Assembly (NCBI GenBank): GCA_013388685.1
Contig: JACAET010000031.1
Span: 124,001 to 188,000, forward strand
Length of the DNA: 64,000 bases
Reading direction: 5' to 3'
From: Chloroflexota bacterium
GTDB taxonomy: Bacteria; Chloroflexota; Anaerolineae; Anaerolineales; Villigracilaceae
A program made the position numbers and the translations under genes. Below are positions 17,615 through 25,792 of the stretch, piece after piece (the first letter of the stretch is position 1; the number at the start of each line of letters is the position of its first letter). The notes beneath the pieces are model-generated. The model searched no databases. It was not told where the DNA came from and saw only the letters and a program-made list of their open reading frames with translations.

Positions 17615-19313
17615 TGAACACCTCGAATGCGCCGAGCGGCAGCGCTTTGGGGCTGAGGTCAGTATGGGAGTGAACGGCGCTGGAAAAGAGCAGGCGCAGG
17701 GTTTTTCCTTTGAGTTCCGGCACACGGGAAAAGTTCAGGTCTAGTTTATTGGGCGAAAAGTTGAGGACGACCAGGACGGTTTGTGTGTGGGTATGACGGA
17801 GAAAGGCAAAGTAGTCTTTTGCTCTGGGATGAAGGGGCGTGTATTCGCCTTCGAGCAGGGTGGGGCTATTGCTGCGAAGACGCAGGAGATGTTTGTAGTA
17901 GTTGAGCAGGGAGTTCGGGTTGTGTAGTTGATCCCTGACGTTGATGCCATCCTTGTAATTCGGGTTGACGGGCAGCCAGGTTTGCACACCGGGCGGGGAG
18001 AAGCCGCCGTTGGGGTTGTTGGACCATTGCATGGGGGTACGGTTCTTGTCGCGGCTCATTTCGGCGGCACGCAGGGCGGCTTCGGCCGGGTCCACGTGCA
18101 GGTCGTTGACGAGGCTGTGGTAGTACCAGGTTGCCATAGTGTCGCGGAGTTTGGAGGGGTCGGTGATGAGGAGGTCGGTCATGCCGATTTCTTCGCCGTT
18201 GTAGAGGAAGGGTGTGCCTTTGAGGGTGAGGACGAGGGCGGCATGGAGGCGCGCCAGGTCGGCGTCGTGTTTACGGTCGCCGTAGCGGGTGTAGATGCGG
18301 GACGAGTCATGGTTGCCGAGGGTGTTGCACGCCCAGCCTTTGACGGGGAGCGCTTCCAGCCGAGTCAAACGTTCTTTTTGGTTGCGCCGGATATGGTCGG
18401 GGGTGATGCGCTCGGTGCGCATGAGGGGGAAGTTGAAGACGAGGTGCAGTTCGTCGTCTCCGTTGCCCATGTAGTCTATGTTGTCGTCTTCGCCGACGAG
18501 CATGCGGTCGCCGTCATACTCGTTCACGATGGCGCGGAGTTCTTTCATCAGGTCGTGGAGACCGGGGCCGCCCCACTGGTGTTTGAACATGTCGTACCAG
18601 TATTTTTCGATTTGTTTCTTTTCGGCAGGGGTGCGCGCCAGTTCGGAGGCGCGGCGCAGTTGGGCAAGGTTCATGGGAACGTTGTGGGGCGTGAGGGCAG
18701 GGTCTTCGTAGATGGTGCCGATGGCGTCGAGGCGGAAGCCATCCACGCCGAGGTCGAGCCAGAAGCGGACGGCGTCCCACATGGCTCCTTTGACTTCGGG
18801 ATTGCGCCAGTTGAGGTCGGGCTGTTGTTTCATGAAGTAGTGGTAGTAGTATTGACCGCGCTCGGGGACGTAGGTCCAGGCGTCGCCGTCGAAGCAGGAT
18901 TGCCAGTTGTTGGGTGGCGTATCCGCCCAGATGTACCAGTCGGCTTTGGGGTTGTCGCGGCTGGATTTGGATTCGAGGAACCAGGGATGTTCGTCGGAGG
19001 TGTGGTTGAGAACGAGGTCGAGGATGACGCGGATGTTTCGTTTATGCGCTTCGGCGAGGAAGGTTTTGAAGTCGTCCAGCGTGCCGTATTCAGGGGCGAC
19101 GTTGCAGTAGTCAGAGATGTCGTAGCCGCAGTCCCAGTTGGGGGAGGGGAAGTGAGGCGAGAGCCAGAGGGCATTGATGCCGAGGTCGTTGAGGTAGTCG
19201 AGTTTTTGGATGATGCCTTTGAAGTCGCCGATGCCGTCCCCATTCCCGTCGGCGAAGGAGCGCGGGTAGATTTGATAGAAGACTGCAGTTTGCCACCATT
19301 TGAGGGAGGTCAT
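17598..19313 (-). CDS. GH13 alpha-glucosidase / oligo-1,6-glucosidase-like enzyme
   Basis: 571 residues starting MTSLKWWQTAVFYQIYPRSF; upstream codons form a low-complexity repeat. Conserved GH13 regions: LDLVLNHTSDEHPWF, DGFRLDAIGTIYEDP (nucleophile Asp), RMLVGEDDNIDYMG (acid/base Glu) and NTLGNHDSSRI (third acid). Domain order is barrel with a B subdomain, then a C-terminal beta domain ending EVFIAEAK. The family hydrolyses alpha-glucosidic bonds in oligosaccharides, or isomerises (trehalose/sucrose). Cytoplasmic: no signal peptide. The precise sugar specificity is not assignable. Confidence 0.92.
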   Translation of the reverse strand: MTSLKWWQTAVFYQIYPRSFADGNGDGIGDFKGIIQKLDYLNDLGINALWLSPHFPSPNWDCGYDISDYCNVAPEYGTLDDFKTFLAEAHKRNIRVILDLVLNHTSDEHPWFLESKSSRDNPKADWYIWADTPPNNWQSCFDGDAWTYVPERGQYYYHYFMKQQPDLNWRNPEVKGAMWDAVRFWLDLGVDGFRLDAIGTIYEDPALTPHNVPMNLAQLRRASELARTPAEKKQIEKYWYDMFKHQWGGPGLHDLMKELRAIVNEYDGDRMLVGEDDNIDYMGNGDDELHLVFNFPLMRTERITPDHIRRNQKERLTRLEALPVKGWACNTLGNHDSSRIYTRYGDRKHDADLARLHAALVLTLKGTPFLYNGEEIGMTDLLITDPSKLRDTMATWYYHSLVNDLHVDPAEAALRAAEMSRDKNRTPMQWSNNPNGGFSPPGVQTWLPVNPNYKDGINVRDQLHNPNSLLNYYKHLLRLRSNSPTLLEGEYTPLHPRAKDYFAFLRHTHTQTVLVVLNFSPNKLDLNFSRVPELKGKTLRLLFSSAVHSHTDLSPKALPLGAFEVFIAEAK

Positions 19314-19318
19314 GGTTT

Positions 19319-19385
19319 GAAAAGTCCTTGTGAGGGTTTGAGGGTTAGAAGGTTTGAGGGTTGGAAGGTTTAACCTGCCAACCTG
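19319..19385. repeat. GGTTTGAGG / AACCTGCCAACC low-complexity palindromic repeat
   Basis: Short units GGGTTTGAG/GGTTGGAAGG lead into AACCTGCCAACCTGCCAAC, giving an imperfect inverted array. It lies immediately before the GH13 start and runs into the end of the cytochrome-b5-like gene. A similar array lies before ileS (52388-52451). Confidence 0.6.
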
Positions 19386-19621
19386 CCAACAATTTTTACG
19401 CACGGGCGGGAGAAGACTTCTTCGGCGTGGGGGGCATCGGGGAGTTCGGAGGTAAGGTCTTGCCCGGGGAAGTGCAGGTTTTCGTGCAGGTCGTGCCGCC
19501 ATTTTGGGCAGTCGGTCACGTCATAGACGATGCCGTTGTGGGCGATATACTTACGCGATCCGCGCTCGCCGTTGTTGCGGCGGAGTTCCAGTTGGGTGAC
19601 GATGTGGCGGGGGACGGTCAT
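19370..19621 (-). CDS. Cytochrome b5-like heme/steroid-binding domain protein
   Basis: 83 residues from the ATG at 19621 (MTVPRHIVTQLELRRNNG). The core KYIAHNGIVYDVTDCPKW with RHDLHENLHFPGQDLTSEL and APHAEEVF matches the small bacterial cytochrome-b5-like domain (predicted heme/steroid binding, MAPR-like). Such proteins may bind heme through Tyr/His. It is located 56 nt before the GH13 gene on the same strand; the 3' end overlaps the palindromic repeat, which supplies the last codons. Confidence 0.75.
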   Translation of the reverse strand: MTVPRHIVTQLELRRNNGERGSRKYIAHNGIVYDVTDCPKWRHDLHENLHFPGQDLTSELPDAPHAEEVFSRPCVKIVGRLAG

Positions 19622-19663
19622 GGCTGGAATTATACAGGGGATTATCATTACAACGCAAAGCCC

Positions 19664-19727
19664 GACGCTCCGCTTTGCTTGGGGAACGATGCGGCGGGCG
19701 GTGACAGCGAGGAGCGTCTCTTACGTT
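19664..19727. repeat. REP-like palindromic element (copy 1)
   Basis: Perfect 8-bp inverted termini GACGCTCC (19664-19671) and GGAGCGTC (19711-19718) flank a GC-rich core containing GATGCGGCGGGCGG, followed by TCTTACGTTCGCC. A related element lies at 23722-23810. Confidence 0.55.
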
Positions 19728-19760
19728 CGCCTGAACTTGCGCTGCAATAGTATGGAAATG

Positions 19761-19796
19761 AAAAAGGACACGCTTTGCTCGAAACGCGTCCTTTTT
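19761..19796 (-). terminator. Intrinsic terminator after the LysM protein
   Basis: Stem AAAAAGGAC...GTCCTTTTT with extended imperfect pairing (ACACGC/GCGTCC). U-run on the minus strand, 16 nt beyond the LysM gene stop. Confidence 0.8.
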
Positions 19797-19812
19797 ATGG
19801 TGATGGTTGCAT

Positions 19813-20565
19813 TTATTTGATTTTGATGATTTGCCCAACGTAAATCAGATTGGGGTTTTTGATGTCAGGGTTAAGTTTGAGCAGGGCGTCTACGGTGGTG
19901 CCATATTGGGCGGCGATGATGCGGAGCGTGTCGCCTTTCTGGACGATGTGGCTGGTTGCTGCTGCCGGGACTTTGATCGCCTGCCCGACATAGATCAGGT
20001 TGGGGTTGGCAATGCCAGCGTTGAGCTGGAGCAGGACATCCACGGTTGTGCCGAACTTCTCGGCAATCTTGCGCAGAGTATCGTCTGTCTTTACATGATA
20101 AATCTCGCTGGGACCGGCGGGCGGGGTGGCAGGCGGAGGCGTGGTCGGAGCGACGTAAACCTTGATCCATTGCCCTTCGTAGATCACATTGGGATTCGTG
20201 ATCTCAGGATTCCCGCTCAACAAGACATCTATGGTTGTATAAAAGCGGGTTGCCAAGCCTTTGAGGGTATCGCCCCGGGCAACAATGTAGATAAAATAAC
20301 CGCCGTCAGTACCGAGGATGGCACCGGGCAATTGCAGGACCTGTCCGGGGTAGATCAGGTTGCCGGAGCCAATTTCGGGGTTTGCCCGCCGCAGGGCGGA
20401 GACGGTAGTGCCACAGCGGTCTGCAATTTTGCGCAGCGTGTCACCCTGGACGACGGTCACGCTGGTGCCGCAGCTGCTCGCCGCAAGTGCAGATGAAGTA
20501 ACGAAGAGGGCTGAGGTCAAGATGGCGGTAAGCAAGGCAAACATTAAAATTCTTTTTGGGTTCAT
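19813..20565 (-). CDS. Exported triple-LysM protein
   Basis: 250 residues. Signal peptide: [20 protein letters not shown] followed by ...SSALAAS. Three LysM modules of ~45 residues: [40 protein letters not shown] and [20 protein letters not shown], and a fourth at the C-terminus, [20 protein letters not shown], separated by Pro-rich linkers, so the true count is four. LysM binds N-acetylglucosamine-containing glycans such as peptidoglycan. No enzymatic domain is present, so it is probably a cell-wall-bound scaffold. Ribosome site GGAGAT precedes the ATG at 20565; a further in-frame ATG lies upstream near 20610. Confidence 0.88.
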   Translation of the reverse strand: MNPKRILMFALLTAILTSALFVTSSALAASSCGTSVTVVQGDTLRKIADRCGTTVSALRRANPEIGSGNLIYPGQVLQLPGAILGTDGGYFIYIVARGDTLKGLATRFYTTIDVLLSGNPEITNPNVIYEGQWIKVYVAPTTPPPATPPAGPSEIYHVKTDDTLRKIAEKFGTTVDVLLQLNAGIANPNLIYVGQAIKVPAAATSHIVQKGDTLRIIAAQYGTTVDALLKLNPDIKNPNLIYVGQIIKIK

Positions 20566-20652
20566 TTTGTATCTCCATTTCTTTTCAACATAAATAAGAT
20601 GTTTTTTCATCATAAAAGTTCCCAAATTTGACGCTCCGGGTTCCATGCGGTG

Positions 20653-20693
20653 AAAAAAAAAAAAACGGGAGCCAGCCTCAGCCAGCTCCCGTT
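20653..20693 (-). terminator. Intrinsic terminator after terC
   Basis: Stem AACGGGAGC / GCTCCCGTT with a 12-nt loop that itself pairs (GGCTGAGGCTGGC), followed on the minus strand by a run of 13 U, one of the strongest in the window. Confidence 0.92.
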
Positions 20694-20704
20694 TGAACAT
20701 TCCG

Positions 20705-21544
20705 CTATCGTTTCTTATTTCTGCTCTTGGTGGAACCGCGCACACCGCGCGGAATGACGGGCGAATCGGTGTTGACCGCCACGTATGCCGTCCGCAGGGC
20801 AACGGGCTGGCGTCCCTCTTTGCCGCGCAAGCGCAGGTTGAGCATCTCGACAAAGATCGAGAAGCCCATGGCAAAGTAGATATATCCCTTCGGGATATGC
20901 TGGTGCAAACCTTCGACGATGAGCGTGAAACCGATCAACAGGAGGAAGGAAAGCGCCAGCATTTTGATGGTGGGGTGGTTCTCCACGAACCTGCCGACAG
21001 GACCCGAAGCAAAGATCATCACACCCGCGGCGAGGATGACGGCAATGATCATGATCATCAGTTCGTTCGCCATGCCCACCGCCGTGATGACGGAATCCAG
21101 CGAGAAGACGATGTCGAGCAGCATGATCTGGACGATGACGCTCCAAAAAGAGGCGTGGATTTTCGCAGAAGCGCGCCCTTCCACGCCTTCCAGCTTGTCG
21201 TGAATTTCGTGGACGCTCTTCCAAAGCAGGAAGAGTCCGCCTGCAATCAGGATCAGATCGTGACCGGAAACGCCCAATTCTTCTCCCAGCCAGGGAATGA
21301 AGAAAAGCGGCTCCTCGAGACTGATGATCCATGAAAGGGAGAGCAGCAGAAGGACACGCGTGAAAACTGCCATCGAGATGCCCGTCATGCGGGCGCGGTC
21401 GCGCTGCTCGGCGGGCAGTTTACCCGCCAGGATCGAAATGAAGATGATATTGTCCACGCCCAGCACGAGTTCCAATACCACCAGCGTAATCAGCGCGATC
21501 CACGCCTCGGGCTGTGAAATCCAGTCGAAATGCAGCCATTCCAT
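20705..21544 (-). CDS. TerC family integral membrane protein
   Basis: 279 residues with about seven membrane helices. TerC landmarks: [20 protein letters not shown] near the N-terminus and [20 protein letters not shown], both with the conserved acidic Asp pairs used in metal binding. TerC proteins are metal exporters (Mn and others) and act in exoenzyme metalation in Bacillus. RBS AAAGGAG lies before the ATG at 21544. The C-terminal ~35 residues are basic and cytoplasmic. The gene is monocistronic with a strong terminator. Which metal it moves here is unknown. Confidence 0.9.
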   Translation of the reverse strand: MEWLHFDWISQPEAWIALITLVVLELVLGVDNIIFISILAGKLPAEQRDRARMTGISMAVFTRVLLLLSLSWIISLEEPLFFIPWLGEELGVSGHDLILIAGGLFLLWKSVHEIHDKLEGVEGRASAKIHASFWSVIVQIMLLDIVFSLDSVITAVGMANELMIMIIAVILAAGVMIFASGPVGRFVENHPTIKMLALSFLLLIGFTLIVEGLHQHIPKGYIYFAMGFSIFVEMLNLRLRGKEGRQPVALRTAYVAVNTDSPVIPRGVRGSTKSRNKKR

Positions 21545-21755
21545 AAAATATTCTCCTTTGAAATCGAATTCAGAAAATCACGGCTTCAAAAAATCGGGTA
21601 ACCTGCGAGGGACTCGGCAAATTTACGCTTTTATCTCCGATCTCAAGCGGGAACGGAGACCAAGACCATGAAACCATGCGGAAATCCGGTCAATGAAAGT
21701 GGATTATACTTGCAACCGTCTCGAACCATCCAGCGCGTCTATCTGACGCGTTTGA

Positions 21756-23084
<1,329 letters not shown>

Positions 23085-23383
23085 ACGAAAAGCGGGACGC
23101 ACCTCTATTTTAGGTGCGTCCCGCTCTGTAATTAACTCACCTTTGAAAAGTGGCTTGAATCCATCGGGCAGCCAAAAATATCGCGGCAAGGACTGTCAAG
23201 CCGTGTACACGCCCGACCCAAAGCCGAACGGCTATTCCCAAGAGACGGCTCGCCGCGCGCATGTACGTGGAAGGCAATAGTGATGGTGCGATTACCAGGA
23301 TTTTGCGACTACGACCGCTCATTTAACGAACCCACCTGGCATGAGCCGCCTTGCGCTGTATACACCTTACCACACGCGCTCCA
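23085..23383. other. Intergenic region with bidirectional hairpin after eno
   Basis: A 14-bp perfect stem AGCGGGACGCACCT (23092-23105) / AGGTGCGTCCCGCT (23113-23126) follows the eno stop. U-runs are better on the minus strand (TTTTCGTTTATTT) than on the plus (CTGTAATTAAC), so it may serve both directions. Beyond it, apart from the weak minus-strand ORF 23137-23322, nothing recognisable. Confidence 0.65.
23137..23322 (-). CDS. Possible small basic membrane protein, hypothetical
   Basis: 61 residues, Arg-rich N-terminal half and a hydrophobic C-terminal segment (LTVLAAIFLAARWIQATF). ATG at 23322; no clear ribosome site. The minus-strand face of the eno hairpin begins 11 nt past its stop, which would be a sensible terminator for it and is the only reason to keep it. 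No family was recognised; could be chance in a GC-rich intergenic region. Confidence 0.25.
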   Translation of the reverse strand: MSGRSRKILVIAPSLLPSTYMRAASRLLGIAVRLWVGRVHGLTVLAAIFLAARWIQATFQR

Positions 23384-23412
23384 TTGACAAACCATCCTCC
23401 ACAGCCTAAAAT
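23384..23412 (+). promoter_or_regulatory. Consensus promoter of the Met/Trp-rich leader ORF
   Basis: TTGACA at 23384-23389, 17-nt spacer, TAAAAT at 23407-23412. The ATG at 23420 lies 7 nt beyond, so transcription should start on the ATG (leaderless). It is the best -35/-10 pair within 800 bp of metG. Confidence 0.8.
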
Positions 23413-23419
23413 TGCGCTC

Positions 23420-23512
23420 ATGCAGAACAGACCCGCTTCCTCCACGGCGAGTGCAACCTTGCGAATGTCCATGTGGATGGAGAAATGGATGCGCGTCTGG
23501 ATGGCACGTTAG
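23420..23512 (+). CDS. Met/Trp-rich 30-residue leaderless peptide, candidate metG attenuation leader
   Basis: 30 codons. Residues 16-28 read MSMWMEKWMRVWM: five Met codons (23465, 23471, 23477, 23489, 23501) and three Trp codons within 13 residues. The start codon lies on the predicted transcription start. Stop TAG at 23510 is 26 nt before an intrinsic terminator stem. A competing arm at 23519-23527 sits where a ribosome parked at the stop would cover it. The next gene downstream is methionyl-tRNA synthetase. Together this resembles a classic attenuator sensing Met-tRNA supply (inference). It could instead be an unrelated small protein. Confidence 0.55.
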   Translation: MQNRPASSTASATLRMSMWMEKWMRVWMAR

Positions 23513-23518
23513 TGCGCC

Positions 23519-23564
23519 CTGTCTGCCGAAAGAACGGGCTGTCCACACGGCGGACAGCCTTTTT
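23519..23564 (+). terminator. Intrinsic terminator with competing hairpin, candidate attenuator
   Basis: Terminator: GGCTGTCC (23537-23544) / GGACAGCC (23552-23559), 7-nt loop, then TTTTTGTTT. Competitor: CTGTCTGCC (23519-23527) pairs with GGCGGACAG (23549-23557) with one U-G wobble, which excludes the terminator stem. The competitor also ends only 2 nt before the U-run, a weakness of the model. Confidence 0.6.
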
Positions 23565-23610
23565 GTTTGTGCGCCTGCAGGCAACCGCGGAGCATGGCTG
23601 GCGTTTCGAG

Positions 23611-23679
23611 AGTGTCTGAAAATCCGATCGTTGGCGTGTAGAGCATTGGAAAGCGTGTGTGGACGACTTTTCAGACACT
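23611..23679. repeat. 12-bp perfect inverted repeat, possible MITE remnant
   Basis: AGTGTCTGAAAA (23611-23622) and TTTTCAGACACT (23668-23679), 45 nt apart, in the metG leader region. No ORF inside. Could be a miniature mobile element or a leader hairpin. Confidence 0.5.
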
Positions 23680-23721
23680 TTCTTAGAGACCGTTTCAAAA
23701 ATCTGTTGAACTCGCGTAGAA

Positions 23722-23810
23722 GACGTTCTCTAACGTCGAAACAGGTGTTGCGCCCGCCCTCCCGCTTCGCTTCGGGGACGATGCGGCGGTCGGCGCCAGG
23801 GGAGAGCGCA
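23722..23810. repeat. REP-like palindromic element (copy 2)
   Basis: GACGTTCTCTAACGTC (23722-23737) followed by a GC-rich palindrome containing CTTCGGGGACGATGCGGCGG, related to the element at 19664. It lies between the attenuator-like terminator and metG. Confidence 0.55.
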
Positions 23811-23910
23811 TGCTACACATCATCTGCGGATGGAAAGGCACTCTTAAGGCACTCTCTTATCGTCCGGCTTTCATCGCCTGCCAAGTCCTAACCCAACAAG
23901 GAAGAATCAT

Positions 23911-25701
23911 ATGAGCGAAAACATCCTCATCGCCATTGCCTGGCCCTACGCCAACGCCGAGATTCATGTCGGCAACATCACCGGTTCGCACCTGCCCGGC
24001 GACATTGCGGCGCGTTACCATCGCTTGAGAGGCAACAAGGTACTCATGGTCAGCGGCACAGACTCGCACGGAACGCCCGTCGTCATTGCCGCGGACAAGG
24101 AGGGCAAACCGGTCGAGGAGGTCTACAAGCGATACCACGATGGATTCCTCGAATTATTCAAGGGCTTCGGCATCACCTACGACTTGTTCACCACCACCCA
24201 CACCGAAAACCATTTCAAGGTCTCGCAAGCCATTTTCCTCGCCCTGCTGAGAAACGGGTACATGTTCAAGCAGTTCAGCAAGCAATGGTACTCCCCCGCC
24301 GCGAAACGCTTCCTGCCCGACCGCTATGTCGAAGGCACGTGTTACATCTGCGGCTTCGAGGGCGCCCGCTCCGATCAATGCGACAACTGCGGCAACGTGC
24401 TCGAACCGGAGAAATTGCTCAACCCGCGCGCAAAGACCGGCGACGGCGAACTCGAACTGCGCGAGACCGAGCATTTTTACCTCGACCTCTCGAAACTGGA
24501 ACCGGCGGTCAGGAAATTCCTGCAGGAGCGCGCCGGTCATATGCGTGACACCGTGCTGGGCGAGTCGCTGGCAAAAATCGAATCCGAAGGGCTCAAACCG
24601 CGCTCCATCACGCGCGACCTCGACTGGGGCATCCCCGTGCCGGTGGACGAACCGGGTTGGGAGACGAAAAAACTCTACGTCTGGTTCGAAGCGGTCATCG
24701 GCTACCTCTCCGCCGCCATCGAGTGGGCGCAGATATCGGGTCAGAAAGACGCGTGGCGCGAATGGTGGGCAAACCCCGGGGCGCGTCAGTTCTACTTCAT
24801 CGGCAAGGACAACATCTTCTTCCACTGCTCCCAATGGCCCGCACAACTCATGGGCGCAGGCAGCGCCTTCATGCAGATCTTCGCAGGCGAGGAAGTTCCG
24901 CTCACGCTTCCTTACGACGTACCCGCCAATCAGTTCATGAACCTCGAGGGCCGGAAGATCAGCGGCTCGCGCAATTGGGCGGTCTGGGGACGCGATGCCC
25001 TGACCCGTTACGACCCCGACGCCCTGCGCTACTACCTGACGGTCAACATGCCCGAAGCCAAAGACAGCGACTGGGATTGGGCGGAATTCGTGGCACGCAA
25101 CAACAACGAACTGGTGGCGACTTGGGGCAACCTGGCAAACCGCGTGCTGGCGTTCTGCTACAAACACTGGGAGGGACATGTCCCGCCTGCGGACGAAACA
25201 GCGCTTCGCCCCGCGGACCTGGACCTGCTTGCCGCCATCGAAAACGGATTCGCCGCTGTGGGCGCGGAATACGAAGCCGTGCGCTTGCGCTCCGCCGTGG
25301 CGGAGACCATGAAATTGGCCACCGCTGTCAACCAATACCTCGACGTCAACGCGCCGTGGACTGCCGTCAAAACAGACAAAGACTCCGCCGCGCTGACGAT
25401 CTTCACCGCGCTCAAAGCCATCGACTCGCTCAAGGTGCTGTTTTCCCCCGTTCTGCCTTTTACAGCCGAAAAATTACATGCCTTTCTCGGCTACGAAACG
25501 CCCCTGTTTGGCGAACAATACATCGAACCGATTCGGGACTCTCTCGGAGTCCACAACGGGCTGAGATACCGCCCCGCCGAGGGAGCAAAGTGGAAACCCA
25601 GCGAATTGAAACCCGGGCAAACATTGAAACAACCAACCCCGCTTTTCAAGAAACTGGAGGAAAGCGTCATCGAAGAGGAACGGGCAAGGCTGGGAAAGTA
25701 A
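23911..25701 (+). CDS. metG: Methionyl-tRNA synthetase
   Basis: 596 residues. Class I enzyme charging tRNA-Met. HIGH-like motif PYANAEIHVGNITGSH, the zinc knuckle CYICGFEGARSDQCDNCGN (CxxCxGx..CxxC), and a KMSKS counterpart GRKISGSRN, a KISGS variant. The tRNA-binding helical domain follows and no C-terminal EMAP/Trbp111 extension is present. RBS AAGGAAG precedes the ATG. The upstream ~500 nt hold the candidate Met-rich attenuator, an inverted repeat and a REP-like element. The next gene, hppA, has its own promoter. Confidence 0.97.
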   Translation: MSENILIAIAWPYANAEIHVGNITGSHLPGDIAARYHRLRGNKVLMVSGTDSHGTPVVIAADKEGKPVEEVYKRYHDGFLELFKGFGITYDLFTTTHTENHFKVSQAIFLALLRNGYMFKQFSKQWYSPAAKRFLPDRYVEGTCYICGFEGARSDQCDNCGNVLEPEKLLNPRAKTGDGELELRETEHFYLDLSKLEPAVRKFLQERAGHMRDTVLGESLAKIESEGLKPRSITRDLDWGIPVPVDEPGWETKKLYVWFEAVIGYLSAAIEWAQISGQKDAWREWWANPGARQFYFIGKDNIFFHCSQWPAQLMGAGSAFMQIFAGEEVPLTLPYDVPANQFMNLEGRKISGSRNWAVWGRDALTRYDPDALRYYLTVNMPEAKDSDWDWAEFVARNNNELVATWGNLANRVLAFCYKHWEGHVPPADETALRPADLDLLAAIENGFAAVGAEYEAVRLRSAVAETMKLATAVNQYLDVNAPWTAVKTDKDSAALTIFTALKAIDSLKVLFSPVLPFTAEKLHAFLGYETPLFGEQYIEPIRDSLGVHNGLRYRPAEGAKWKPSELKPGQTLKQPTPLFKKLEESVIEEERARLGK

Positions 25702-25707
25702 TTCCGC

Positions 25708-25736
25708 TTGACACATCCCTACCCCGCCTGTACAAT
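25708..25736 (+). promoter_or_regulatory. Promoter of the membrane pyrophosphatase gene
   Basis: TTGACA (25708-25713), 17-nt spacer, TACAAT (25731-25736), just after the metG stop. Predicted leader about 50 nt, with GGGAGGAAT before the ATG at 25793. Confidence 0.75.
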
Positions 25737-25792
25737 CCCCCTGCTATACGGGCGGAAGCCCTAAAATCATCCCTCGGGAGGAATTACCCCAC

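Noticed and set aside
17928..19373. 481-codon plus-strand ORF opposite the GH13 gene
   Set aside because: Shadow frame. Val/Gly/Glu-rich with no domain, and the opposite strand has all GH13 motifs.
19319..19385. GGTTTGAGG tandem considered as a DnaA-box or CRISPR-like array
   Set aside because: Units are too short and irregular, and no origin genes or spacers are nearby.
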